A stretch of DNA of 64,000 nucleotides, taken from contig NZ_BMTR01000013.1 of the NCBI RefSeq assembly GCF_014649775.1, positions 186,001 to 250,000 on the forward strand, given 5' to 3'. Positions 36,190 to 44,135 of this stretch are shown piece by piece (position 1 is the first letter of the stretch; each line of letters opens with the position of its first letter). Origin of the DNA: Streptomyces longisporoflavus (GTDB taxonomy: Bacteria > Actinomycetota > Actinomycetes > Streptomycetales > Streptomycetaceae). The position numbers were made by a program, and so were the translations under genes. A model generated the notes under the pieces. It had not been told where the DNA came from. It ran no database searches and worked only from the letters and a program-made list of their open reading frames with translations.

Positions 36190-36850
36190 GGTTCCTGGCA
36201 CCCCCCTTGAATCCTCTCGGGCTGAACGCCTGGCTCTGTCACGCACCCCCGCACGCTATCGAACTCTCTTTCGAAAGCGGCCGGTTCGCCGGTAACACCC
36301 CTCGTTCGAGTGACCACGCTCAAGGATTGGCGGCCGTCGCCGAGGGGAGATCTTCAGCGGGAGGCGGACCGCTCGGGGAAAACGGTCCGAGGGGGTCGAC
36401 CCCGGGAGCTCGGGGCTCCGGGTCGGAACAGGGGAGGACAGGCCCCGGCGCCTAAGGGCGCCGGGGCCCTCTGCGTGCGCGGCACGTGCGGGATCTGCCG
36501 GGCGCGCGGCACGTGCGGGACCCGCTGAGCGCGCGAGACCCGCCGGGCGCGCAAGGTCTGCCGGACGTGCTTGACGTGCTGGTCCGTGCCTTTTGCGTAC
36601 GCGCTCCCGCTCACCGAATGGGCACATCCTTCTGCCCCCTCCCACGGCCGCGGCGGCCGGACCCGGCGCCGCGGCAAGAGCCCTTAAGTCATATGCCTCT
36701 CGCGACAGCCTTGCACGCAAAACGGCCCGGCGCTGCGATTCCGCACACTGAATCTTGGACCCCATGCAATCGCGGGATCTTCACAACTGCCCGACGCGCA
36801 CCGACAGTTGCCACCTACCCCCGGTAACGGAACTCCGCGGCCCGCAGGCT
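36190..36850. other. 661-bp gap: hydrolase promoter side, 9-bp-period DNA and a hairpin
   Basis: No reading frame shows coding bias here. The middle (about 36470-36600) is built of GC-rich units such as GCACGTGCGGGA and GCGCGC repeated roughly every 9 or 27 bp. A strong hairpin lies at 36441-36468. On the minus strand a TATGAC box lies near 36690, so a short minus-strand transcript ending at the hairpin is conceivable. Confidence 0.45.
36441..36468. terminator. Strong hairpin in the hydrolase/dmdR1 gap
   Basis: GGCCCCGGCGCC (36441-36452), loop TAAG, and exact complement GGCGCCGGGGCC (36457-36468). It is a 12-bp GC stem without a U run, as is common for Streptomyces terminators. Confidence 0.7.
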
Positions 36851-37543
36851 TCAGCGCTTGGCGACGAAGACGTGCGAGGCCACCTCGGCGTCCAGCTCCG
36901 CGGCCTCGCCGCTGCTGCCCACGAGCACCCCGCCCGCCGACTCCGTCACGCTCACCACGGAACCGGGCTGCACACCCGCGCGCCGCAGTGTGTACATCAG
37001 CTGCGCGTCCGTCTGGATGGGCTCGCCGATCCGGCGCACCACCACCGTCGCTCCGTCGGCGCCGGGGTCGAGGTCCACGAGGGAGACCATGCCCTCGTCC
37101 AGGAACGGATCGGCCCCGTCCTTCTCGCCCAGCTCCTCCAGGCCCGGGATCGGGTTGCCGTACGGAGACTCGGTGGGGTGGCGCAGGAGCTCCAGGACGC
37201 GGCGCTCCACCGCCTCACTCATCACGTGCTCCCAGCGACACGCCTCGGCGTGGACCTGCTCCCACTCCAGGCCGATCACGTCGACGAGCAGGCACTCCGC
37301 CAGGCGGTGCTTGCGCATCACGCGGGTGGCGAGCCTGCGGCCCTCCTCCGTCAGCTCCAGATGGCGGTCGCTCGCGACGGCCACCAGGCCGTCGCGCTCC
37401 ATGCGCGCGACCGTCTGGCTCACCGTCGGCCCGCTCTGATCGAGCCGCTCGGCGATCCGGGCGCGCATGGGGACCACACCTTCCTCCTCCAGCTCGAGGA
37501 TGGTGCGCAAATACATCTCAGTGGTGTCAATAAGCCCCGACAT
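36851..37543 (-). CDS. dmdR1: Iron-dependent DtxR-family repressor DmdR1
   Basis: 230 residues, the length I recall for DmdR1 of S. coelicolor. The HTH is PMRARIAERLDQSGPTVSQTVARMERDGLV (25-54). Metal-site residues fall at the classical DtxR numbers: Met10, Cys102, Glu105, His106 for the primary site and His79, Glu83, His98 for the ancillary site. Cys102 and Met10 mark the iron rather than manganese branch. A C-terminal SH3-like domain follows. ATG 37543 has GAGGGG just upstream. It should repress siderophore and iron-uptake genes when Fe(II) is plentiful. A long antiparallel frame covers it (see findings). Confidence 0.93.
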   Translation of the reverse strand: MSGLIDTTEMYLRTILELEEEGVVPMRARIAERLDQSGPTVSQTVARMERDGLVAVASDRHLELTEEGRRLATRVMRKHRLAECLLVDVIGLEWEQVHAEACRWEHVMSEAVERRVLELLRHPTESPYGNPIPGLEELGEKDGADPFLDEGMVSLVDLDPGADGATVVVRRIGEPIQTDAQLMYTLRRAGVQPGSVVSVTESAGGVLVGSSGEAAELDAEVASHVFVAKR

Positions 37544-37668
37544 GGGTGCCCCTCAGATCTCGCTCGTGCGGCCGGCCCTGGCATCAAGTCTGACGCATAC
37601 CGCTGACAACCGGGTCGCGCCAGGGGAAAACCCGGTCCTGACGGCCTCGACGGCGTGCTCGGGCCGTA

Positions 37669-37698
37669 TTGACAGGGCACTGGTCCAGACCGCAACGT
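37669..37698 (+). promoter_or_regulatory. Vegetative-type promoter for the SIS gene
   Basis: TTGACA (37669-37674), 18-bp spacer, CAACGT (37693-37698). The -35 is perfect; the -10 is weak. The resulting leader would be about 80 nt. Confidence 0.45.
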
Positions 37699-37786
37699 GA
37701 TCCGCGGCACACGGGAAAAGCGTGCAGGAAATACGTGCAGGACTTACGTACAGAACACATACGTACCCGGAAAGGTTCCTCGGCGC

Positions 37787-38551
37787 ATGGGCTCGAAGAG
37801 CGAGAGCAAGCTGGCCGGTCAGTACATCGACGCCGCGATCGGACTGCTCGGCCGGATCCGCGACGAGGAGAGCGCCAACGTCGACGCGGCGGGCACGCTG
37901 CTCGCCGACGCGGTCGAGGCCGGCGGCAGCCTCTTCGCCTTCGGTGCCGGGCACTCCTCGCTCGCCGCCCAGGACGTCGTCTACCGCGCGGGCGGCCTCG
38001 CCCTGATGAACCTCCTGGCCGTCCCCGGTGTCGTCGGCGTCGACGTCATGCCCGCCACGCTCGGCTCCGCCCTGGAGCGGGTCTACGGCCTCGCGGGCGC
38101 CGTCCTCGACTCCTCACCGGCCCGCCCCGGCGACGTACTCGTGATCATCTCGCTCTCCGGGCGGAACTCGCTGCCCGTGGAGATGGCGATGAACGCCCGC
38201 GCGCTCGGCCTGAAGGTCATCGGGGTGACGTCGGTGGCGTACGCGACGGAGACGAAGTCGCGGCACGTCTCCGGCACCTTCCTCAAGGACCACTGCGACG
38301 TGGTGATCGACTCAAAGATCGCCCTCGGTGACGCGGAGCTCAGTCTCGACACGGTCGAGGCGCCGTTCGGGCCCGCGTCCAGCGTGGTCGCCAACGCGAT
38401 CATGCAGGCGGTGATGGCCACGGCCGTCGAGCAGCTCGCCGAACGGGGCGTCCAGCCGCCGCTGCTGCGGTCGGGGAACGTGGACGGCGGGCACGAGTGG
38501 AACGGCCGTGTCTTCGCCGAGTACGGCGACCGGATCTTCTACCGCCGCTGA
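37787..38551 (+). CDS. SIS-domain (sugar isomerase-like) protein
   Basis: A 254-residue sugar isomerase domain protein. Phosphosugar-binding Ser/Gly clusters are visible: LFAFGAGHSSLAAQDVVYRAGG (about 46-67) and LVIISLSGRNSLPVEMAMNARALGLKVIGVTS (about 117-148). No second catalytic domain is fused. Similar proteins are annotated as putative phosphosugar isomerases or regulators. ATG 37787 has GGAAAGG 11 nt upstream. It is divergent from dmdR1; whether iron controls it is not shown, as I see no clear iron box in the 243-bp gap. Confidence 0.88.
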   Translation: MGSKSESKLAGQYIDAAIGLLGRIRDEESANVDAAGTLLADAVEAGGSLFAFGAGHSSLAAQDVVYRAGGLALMNLLAVPGVVGVDVMPATLGSALERVYGLAGAVLDSSPARPGDVLVIISLSGRNSLPVEMAMNARALGLKVIGVTSVAYATETKSRHVSGTFLKDHCDVVIDSKIALGDAELSLDTVEAPFGPASSVVANAIMQAVMATAVEQLAERGVQPPLLRSGNVDGGHEWNGRVFAEYGDRIFYRR

Positions 38552-38559
38552 GTCACCTG

Positions 38560-38780
38560 CCCGGTCGGCCCTGGCGGTCGTCCGCGCCCCGTGGGCGCGG
38601 GCGGTCGCGGCGGCGATGGACGGCCCGGTATCGGTGACCTCGACGCCGTCCGCCCCCGCGCGCACCTCCACCGGCCGCCCTTGACGTCGTAGTCCACGGC
38701 GATCAGCCGCGAGGCGGGCGGCCCGGAAGCCTCAGCAGCGCCCCCGCAGAGCACCAGCACCACCCCCGACCCGCGCCCAG
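38560..38780 (-). pseudogene. Possible frameshifted remnant
   Basis: Minus-strand translation gives LVLCGGAAEASGPPASRL followed by IAVDYDVKGG, then after a one-base shift VEVRAGADGVEVTDTGPSIAAA. The two halves read like one protein, with good third-position G/C in each, but no single frame spans them. I do not recognise the family. A sequencing error or unrelated DNA are alternatives. Confidence 0.3.
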
Positions 38781-38797
38781 CCCCGCGCAGCGGACCC

Positions 38798-40192
38798 TCA
38801 CTCCGCGCCCAGCGCCTCCGCCAGATCGAGCGAGGACGCAACCCTGGCCGCGACGCTCTCCGCGTACGCCGCGTCCGCCCGCTCGAACTGTGTGCGGCTG
38901 GCGCTCCGCAAGAACGTCACGACGCCCAGCGTCCGCCCCCGACTGCGCAGCACCGCGCACAACGCGTGCACGGAGTCCTCCGGCCACTGCCTGGCCGCAG
39001 CCCACTCCCGGGCGCGCTCGGGAGGAGCGGTGCCGGCGCTGGTCCGTACGGAACCCACCCGGTCCACGCACTGCGGGGCCGGGTGGCCCTCCAGATAGCG
39101 GACCGGCAGGCCCGCCTTGGCCACCGGCAAGCACGGACCGGGCGCACCCGCGGGCGTCGCGGCGACGCGGATCAGCCGCACCGGCCCCTCCTCGCCCGCC
39201 GCGGCCCCGGCGCCCCCCGCCACCAAGTCGATCAGCGCGTGGTCGGCGAACCCCGCGAGGGCGAAGTCCAGCTGGACCGTGGCCGCCTCGATCGGATCCT
39301 CGCACTCGCCCGCGGCCCGCGCCGCACGGTGCAACTGCTGGGAACGGAAGCGCAGTTGCGCCGCCTCCTGCTCGGTCTGCTTGGCCTCCGTCACATCCAG
39401 GAAGAGCCAGGCGACCCCCAGCGGAACAGGCTCCTCCGCCAGCGGCGACGCCAGCCGCAGAAAGCCGCTGCGCCAGCAGCGCCGCTCCGGCTCACCGCTC
39501 TCCGAAGCCTGCACGGAAAGCCACATCTCGGCGGGCGCGGGCGGCGCACCCTCGGCGAGCACATGGCTCAGCGCGCTCTCCAGCTCCTCCACGCCCTGCC
39601 CGAGCAACTCCCCGAGCGGCCGTCCCAGCAGAGCCGTACGCCCCATGCCCAGGGCTCGCGCGGCATGCTCGTTGGCCACCGCGGGACGCAGATCGGCGTC
39701 GACGAGCACCACGCCCCACGACGCGTTCTCGAACAGTGCCTCGCTCAGCGCGATGGACCGCTCCAGGTCGATCTGCGCGTGCACCTCGCTGAACGCGCAG
39801 TACAACCCGGCGGGCTTTCCGTCCCCGCCCCGTACCGCCGCGGACTGGGTCCGCACGAGCACCCGTCCGCCGTCCTTCGTCAGGAGCGCGAACTCGTGCA
39901 CCTGACGCCCCTGCGCCTCCATGGCCGACAGGAGCCGCGACTCGACCTCCTCGGCATCGGCGGTCCGCACCGCCCACCCCGCGAACCCGCGCCGCCCGAC
40001 GGCCTCCGCCGCCGACCACCCCAGAATTCGCTCGGCCTCACGATTCCAGTGCGTCACCACGCCGTCGGCGTCGAACGCACACAACGCGGCGTCCATCCCG
40101 TCCAGCAATGCCGCAAGCAATTCGGCCCCACCGGGCTCGGGCCCGTCAGGCCCCAACTCGTCGGTGGTTCCGCTACGCCGGGAAGCACTCAC
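38798..40192 (-). CDS. PAS-PAS-GAF sensor protein without output domain
   Basis: 464 residues. The first PAS domain (about 23-135) includes LLDGMDAALCAFDADGVVTHWNREAERILGWSAAEAVGR. The second (about 150-265) includes LFENASWGVVLVDADLRPAVANEHAARALGM and ends VAWLFLDVTEAKQTEQEAAQLRFRSQQLHRA, a signalling helix. A degenerate GAF domain closes the protein (FERADAAYAESVAARVASSLDLAEAL). In related proteins this arrangement precedes a PP2C (SpoIIE-type) phosphatase, which is missing: the frame stops at 38798. It may act through a partner or be truncated. GTG start at 40192. Confidence 0.85.
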   Translation of the reverse strand: MSASRRSGTTDELGPDGPEPGGAELLAALLDGMDAALCAFDADGVVTHWNREAERILGWSAAEAVGRRGFAGWAVRTADAEEVESRLLSAMEAQGRQVHEFALLTKDGGRVLVRTQSAAVRGGDGKPAGLYCAFSEVHAQIDLERSIALSEALFENASWGVVLVDADLRPAVANEHAARALGMGRTALLGRPLGELLGQGVEELESALSHVLAEGAPPAPAEMWLSVQASESGEPERRCWRSGFLRLASPLAEEPVPLGVAWLFLDVTEAKQTEQEAAQLRFRSQQLHRAARAAGECEDPIEAATVQLDFALAGFADHALIDLVAGGAGAAAGEEGPVRLIRVAATPAGAPGPCLPVAKAGLPVRYLEGHPAPQCVDRVGSVRTSAGTAPPERAREWAAARQWPEDSVHALCAVLRSRGRTLGVVTFLRSASRTQFERADAAYAESVAARVASSLDLAEALGAE

Positions 40193-40372
40193 CTGGCACC
40201 CCCTGCAGGCCGTGTCCTCATGAGCTGCATGTTCTGCGAGTTCCGCATGTACCGCACGTCAGATCATTGAACTCGAACGTGACGCAGCCCACAGGTACTT
40301 CCCAGAAGTTCGACGAAATCGTTGCCCCACATCTTGCCCCCGAAGCCCCGGGCAAAGCCCTCAGAAAATCGC

Positions 40373-40402
40373 TTGTGCGTCGGACAAGGCCGTTCCTAGG
40401 GT
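40373..40402 (+). promoter_or_regulatory. Promoter of a small plus-strand unit
   Basis: TTGTGC (40373-40378), 18-bp spacer, TAGGGT (40397-40402), pointing away from the PAS gene and into a gap that has no plus-strand gene of normal size. Confidence 0.55.
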
Positions 40403-40434
40403 GGCAGTACACACGAAGGGAGGTGGTTCGGCAG

Positions 40435-40473
40435 ATGTATGGAAACCGGACGCGTGAGGTGACTGCGGGCTAG
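40435..40473 (+). CDS. 12-residue micropeptide ORF
   Basis: ATG 40435 to TAG 40473 encodes MYGNRTREVTAG. A strong ribosome site, GGGAGGTGG at 40418-40426, lies 8 nt upstream, which is better than most genes in this window have. It is preceded by a good promoter and followed, 84 bp later, by a strong double hairpin. It could be a leader peptide, a secreted or regulatory micropeptide, or part of a small RNA. No homolog is known to me. Confidence 0.5.
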   Translation: MYGNRTREVTAG

Positions 40474-40556
40474 TGGCCCGTCGTCGCAACTCGATTTCGG
40501 CGCCGGACCAGCACGTGTGATGTGCGTGCAGCCGGCCCAATCCCAAGCAGTCACCC

Positions 40557-40628
40557 GACCCGCGAGCCGCCGGTGAGTCCGGCCGGCTCCCCGCCGTTCC
40601 GTACGGCGGGGACCACGGCTCGCGGGTC
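40557..40628. terminator. Nested double hairpin, shared terminator
   Basis: Outer stem GACCCGCGAGCCG (40557-40569) with exact complement at 40616-40628 (13 bp); inner stem CCCCGCCGT/ACGGCGGGG (40589-40597, 40603-40611) with loop TCCGT. It can end both the minus-strand ABC operon (stop at 40659) and the plus-strand unit starting near 40409. Confidence 0.8.
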
Positions 40629-40658
40629 GTCTGCGTGTACGGGCTGCGGACCCCGGCC

Positions 40659-42290
40659 TCAGCCCTTGCTGACCGCCAGCAGGATCTCCGGCAGCCGGCG
40701 CGCCACCCTCGGCGCCGCGAGGCGCAGGCCGAAGTATGTGATCACCGCTCCGTAGGCCCCGCCGAGCGGCAGCAGGACCCAGGACCAGGACGCCGCGCCC
40801 GAGACGTGCAGCCAGATGGTGAAGGCGAGCACCGGGGCGCAGAGCAGGGCCGCCGCGACCATTCCGCCGAAGATCGAGATCCAGGCCAGACCGGCCTGCC
40901 CCGGGGCCACGTTCTTGTAGCCCTCCTGCGGGATCGAGTAGGGGAAGCGGGCCGAGGACCAGGCGCCCGTCGCCAGCATCGCGCCCAGCAGCGCGAAGGA
41001 GAGGCCGAGCGCTTCCGCCAGGCCGCTCCAGTCGCCGAGTACGGCCGCCGTGATGACCGTCACCAGGGCCGCGTACGGGAGGGTGATCACCAGGAGTGCC
41101 AGCGCGCGGGCGCGGAGTTCGATGTACGCGTCGTACGTAGAGGAGATCGTCATCGCGACCATCCAGAACGCCGAGGTGTCCTGGCCGAACTGGTTGTACA
41201 TGAGGACGCCGAGCATCCCGGCCGCGAAGCACGCGAAGTAGATGGAGCCGGTGCCTTGCAGGGCGTTGAAGAGCGGCACGATGAGGCCGATGGCCAGGGA
41301 CGTCACCCAGGCGGCCTTGGTCTTCGGGTCGCGCCACACGTAGCGCAGGCTGCGCTCCATGACCGGGCCGGTGCGTCCGCCGGGGAGCAGGCGCCCCGGG
41401 CCGCGTGTCGAGCGGGCCTTGGCGGGGCCCGACGCCGCGAGCGTCGAGCCGTCGGGGGTCGTCATGAGGTGGGTGAGGCTGCGTTGCCAGAGGGCGAGGA
41501 GGGCGGCGAGCGCGGCGGCGGCGAGGGCGAGTTGTGCGATGCCGGTCGCGTACGAGCCCTCGCTCACCGAGTCGACGGCGCCGATCGCCGACGCGGGCGG
41601 GATCCAGCGCACGACGTCCGCCGTCGGGTCGAGTTGCGAGAGCCCGGAGGAACCGAGCCGCTGTGCCCCGAAGTTGACGACCTGCGCGCCGACCGCGATG
41701 ACCAGACCGCTCAGTACGGCCAGATCCCGCCCCTTGCGGCTGGTCAGGAGCCGGATGTTGGCGGCGGCGACGGTGCGGGCGAGGGCCACGCAGACGAGCA
41801 GGGTGAGCGCGATCGCCGGGACGCCGGTGACGGCCGCCGCCGCGCCGTGCGCGAGGGAGATCACGGCGCCGAGCGCGAGGCAGAGCGTGAAGAGCGGCCC
41901 GATGCCCACCAGGGACGCCACGAGCAGCGCGCGCACCAGCTGACGCGGGCGCAGCGGCAGCATCACCAGGCGGGTGGGGTCGAGGGTCTCGTCGCCGCTG
42001 GGGAAGAACAGCGGCATCACCGCCCAGCCGAGCGCGAGCACGGCGGTGAGCAGGACGGAGACGGTGGCGGCGTGTTCGTTGCCGCGCAGGGCGATCAGGC
42101 CGAGGAGCTGGAGGGCGGCGACGAGGAGCGCCGCGACGACGGAGGCGATGTAGGCGGCGCGGCGGCCCGACGACTGGTGCAGGCCGTTGCGCAGGAGCGA
42201 GAGCTTCAGTCGTACGAAGACGGAGGTGACGGGGGTGGCGGGGGCGCCGGGGGTGCCGGAGGGCGTGGGCGCCGCCGCCGGCGCGCTCAT
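40659..42290 (-). CDS. ABC transporter permease (large ABC-2 type)
   Basis: A 543-residue membrane protein with about 12 hydrophobic segments in two halves separated by a basic cytoplasmic region (PAKARSTRGPGRLLPGGRTGPVMERSLRYVWRDPKTKAAW). This double-size ABC-2 architecture is found in actinobacterial exporters of unknown substrate. It overlaps the upstream ATPase gene by 4 nt, and a strong terminator follows. The N-terminus (SAPAAAPTPSGTPGAPATP) is a 9-bp-period repeat. Confidence 0.9.
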   Translation of the reverse strand: MSAPAAAPTPSGTPGAPATPVTSVFVRLKLSLLRNGLHQSSGRRAAYIASVVAALLVAALQLLGLIALRGNEHAATVSVLLTAVLALGWAVMPLFFPSGDETLDPTRLVMLPLRPRQLVRALLVASLVGIGPLFTLCLALGAVISLAHGAAAAVTGVPAIALTLLVCVALARTVAAANIRLLTSRKGRDLAVLSGLVIAVGAQVVNFGAQRLGSSGLSQLDPTADVVRWIPPASAIGAVDSVSEGSYATGIAQLALAAAALAALLALWQRSLTHLMTTPDGSTLAASGPAKARSTRGPGRLLPGGRTGPVMERSLRYVWRDPKTKAAWVTSLAIGLIVPLFNALQGTGSIYFACFAAGMLGVLMYNQFGQDTSAFWMVAMTISSTYDAYIELRARALALLVITLPYAALVTVITAAVLGDWSGLAEALGLSFALLGAMLATGAWSSARFPYSIPQEGYKNVAPGQAGLAWISIFGGMVAAALLCAPVLAFTIWLHVSGAASWSWVLLPLGGAYGAVITYFGLRLAAPRVARRLPEILLAVSKG

Positions 42291-43072
42291 CGGGCGCCGC
42301 CGCCGAGCCAGTCGAGGTGCGAGCCGTTGTCACGGCCGCCCGCGCCGACCAGCTCGAGGAACGCTTCCTGGAGGGAGGGGGCGCCGCCCCGCACCTCGGC
42401 GAGGGTGCCTTGCGCGCGGATGCGTCCCGCCGCCATCACGGCGACCCAGTCGCAGAGCGATTCGACCAGCTCCATGACGTGCGACGAGAAGACGACGGTC
42501 GCCCCGGACGCGGTGTAGCGCTCCAGGACGCCGCGGATGATCTGCGCGGACACCGGGTCGACGCCTTCGAAGGGCTCGTCGAGGAAGAGGACCTCGGGGT
42601 TGTGCAGCAGGGCCGCCGCGAGGCCGATCTTCTTCCGCATGCCGGTCGAGTAGTCGACGACCAGTTTGTGCTGGGCGCCCGCGAGGTCGAGTACGTCGAG
42701 GAGCTGGGTCGCTCTCTTGTCGACCTCGTCGCCCGGCAGTCCGCGGAGCCTTCCGGTGTACGCGAGGAGTTCGCGCCCCGAGAGCCGCTCGAAGAGCCGC
42801 AGCCCCTCGGGGAGGACGCCGATGCGCGCCTTGACCTGGACGGGGTCGGACCATACGTCGTGGCCGACGACCTCCACCGTGCCCCGGTCCGGCCGCAGGA
42901 GGCCGGTCACCATGGAGAGCGTGGTGGTCTTCCCGGCGCCGTTCGGGCCGACGAGGCCGATGAACTTGCCCGCGGGGAGGGCCAGGTCGATCCCGGCGAC
43001 CGCGACGTGCGGGCCGAAGGCCTTCCACAGCCCCTGCACTCTGACCGCCGCGGGCGGTACTGCCTCGGTCAC
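42287..43072 (-). CDS. ABC transporter ATP-binding protein
   Basis: A 261-residue ATPase. Walker A GLVGPNGAGKTTT (near residue 39), signature VDYSTGMRKKIGLAAAL, Walker B LFLDEPFEGVDPVSA and H-loop VVFSSHVMELVE are intact. It drives the large permease encoded by the overlapping downstream gene. GTG 43072 is preferred because AAAGG lies 8 nt upstream; GTG 43102 would add ten basic residues without a ribosome site. Confidence 0.92.
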   Translation of the reverse strand: MTEAVPPAAVRVQGLWKAFGPHVAVAGIDLALPAGKFIGLVGPNGAGKTTTLSMVTGLLRPDRGTVEVVGHDVWSDPVQVKARIGVLPEGLRLFERLSGRELLAYTGRLRGLPGDEVDKRATQLLDVLDLAGAQHKLVVDYSTGMRKKIGLAAALLHNPEVLFLDEPFEGVDPVSAQIIRGVLERYTASGATVVFSSHVMELVESLCDWVAVMAAGRIRAQGTLAEVRGGAPSLQEAFLELVGAGGRDNGSHLDWLGGGAR

Positions 43073-43180
43073 CGTGTCCGCCTTTCGTCGCCGTTTCCGC
43101 ACGATACGTCGGGGGGAAGCACGAACGCCGGACGGGAGCCGGAAAACCGGCCCGTCCGGCGTCCGTGCGCCCCGGAGCCC

Positions 43181-43840
43181 CTACCGCCGCGCCTCACGCC
43201 CACACGCGTACGCCAGCGGCGAGATGATCTCCTCGGCGTCGGGCAGCCACCGGTTCGCCGCGGTGGGGCGGCACGCCCACTGCACGGCGCCGGTGGCCCC
43301 GAAGCGCGTGGGCGGCGCCGCGACGTACGAACCTTCGCCGAGGGCGACCAGGTCGATCGCGGCCGGCGGCCACCCCAGCTTGCGTACCAGGTCAGGGACC
43401 TTGGCCGTGGCGCCGGGCAGGACGAAGAACTGCATGCGGCGGTCGGGCGTGCAGGTCACGGGGCCGAGTGTCAGCTCCATGCGCTTCATGCGGGCGAGCG
43501 CGAGGAACCCGGCCGTCTCGGGGACGTCGATCGCGTCGAACGTACGGCCCGTGGGCAGCAGGATCGACGACTTCGGCTGCTTGGTCCAAAGGCGCCTGGC
43601 GCCGGTCGCGCTGCCCGTCGCCAGCGTGGCCCAGTCCTCGCGCGCCGGGTGCGAGCCGGGTGTCGTGCACGCGGTGTCACCGCACGAGCAGATTTCGGCC
43701 CCCTCGACGGACTCGAGCCACGTCCCCGGGAACACGTCCCAGTGGCGCTCTTCCGCGTATCGCACGGCCGTGTCCAGCAAGGATTCTCCGCGCTGCTTCG
43801 GGATGTGCGCGGCTGACGTGACTCCCATGGTCTCTTCCAC
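43181..43840 (-). CDS. Bifunctional DNA primase/polymerase N-terminal (prim-pol) protein
   Basis: About 219 residues, matching only the prim-pol catalytic-fold domain: LLDTAVRYAEERHWDVFPGTWLE, a CSCGDTACTTPGSHPAREDW segment with the conserved His, then TGRTFDAIDVPETAG and LGEGSYVAAPPTRFGATGAVQW. Helicase or primase-C domains found in plasmid and phage prim-pols are missing. Streptomyces chromosomes carry such stand-alone copies next to regulators. Starts at 43864, 43840 (GTG) and 43828 (ATG) are possible. Whether it still makes primers is unknown; the acidic catalytic pair is not clear by eye (DAIDVP is one candidate). Confidence 0.82.
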   Translation of the reverse strand: MEETMGVTSAAHIPKQRGESLLDTAVRYAEERHWDVFPGTWLESVEGAEICSCGDTACTTPGSHPAREDWATLATGSATGARRLWTKQPKSSILLPTGRTFDAIDVPETAGFLALARMKRMELTLGPVTCTPDRRMQFFVLPGATAKVPDLVRKLGWPPAAIDLVALGEGSYVAAPPTRFGATGAVQWACRPTAANRWLPDAEEIISPLAYACGREARR

Positions 43841-44019
43841 GGACTTCTCAACTCCGCCCGACACCTACGGTTACGGCTGGCGCGTGCGCGGGGGCGGAGC
43901 ATCGATCCTGCATGTGGGGCGCATGGGTGCACGGGCGGGGGCGCGCATGGGGAATGGGTTCCATGTGCGGGTAGCCAAGACTGGGGCACTCCGAAGAAGC
44001 CCAGTTACCGACTTATCGT

Positions 44020-44045
44020 CCGTTTGTGGTGCATCTTCCGTTTGT
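44020..44045. promoter_or_regulatory. 18-bp-spaced direct repeat in the prim-pol/NsdA-like spacer
   Basis: CCGTTTGT occurs at 44020-44027 and 44038-44045, both preceded by TC-rich bases, inside an A/T-richer patch of the divergent promoter region. A candidate regulator site. Confidence 0.35.
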
Positions 44046-44135
44046 TCCAAGGGCATTGATCATCTGGGGTGGCTGATTCCGGCCCCTCTGTCCGGTCCGT
44101 CCAGATGAACCACGGTGCACATCAGGGGGTACGCC

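Noticed and set aside
37544..37786. Iron box (19-bp DtxR palindrome) between dmdR1 and the SIS gene
   Set aside because: I looked for a TTAGGTTAGGCTAACCTAA-like site and found no convincing match.
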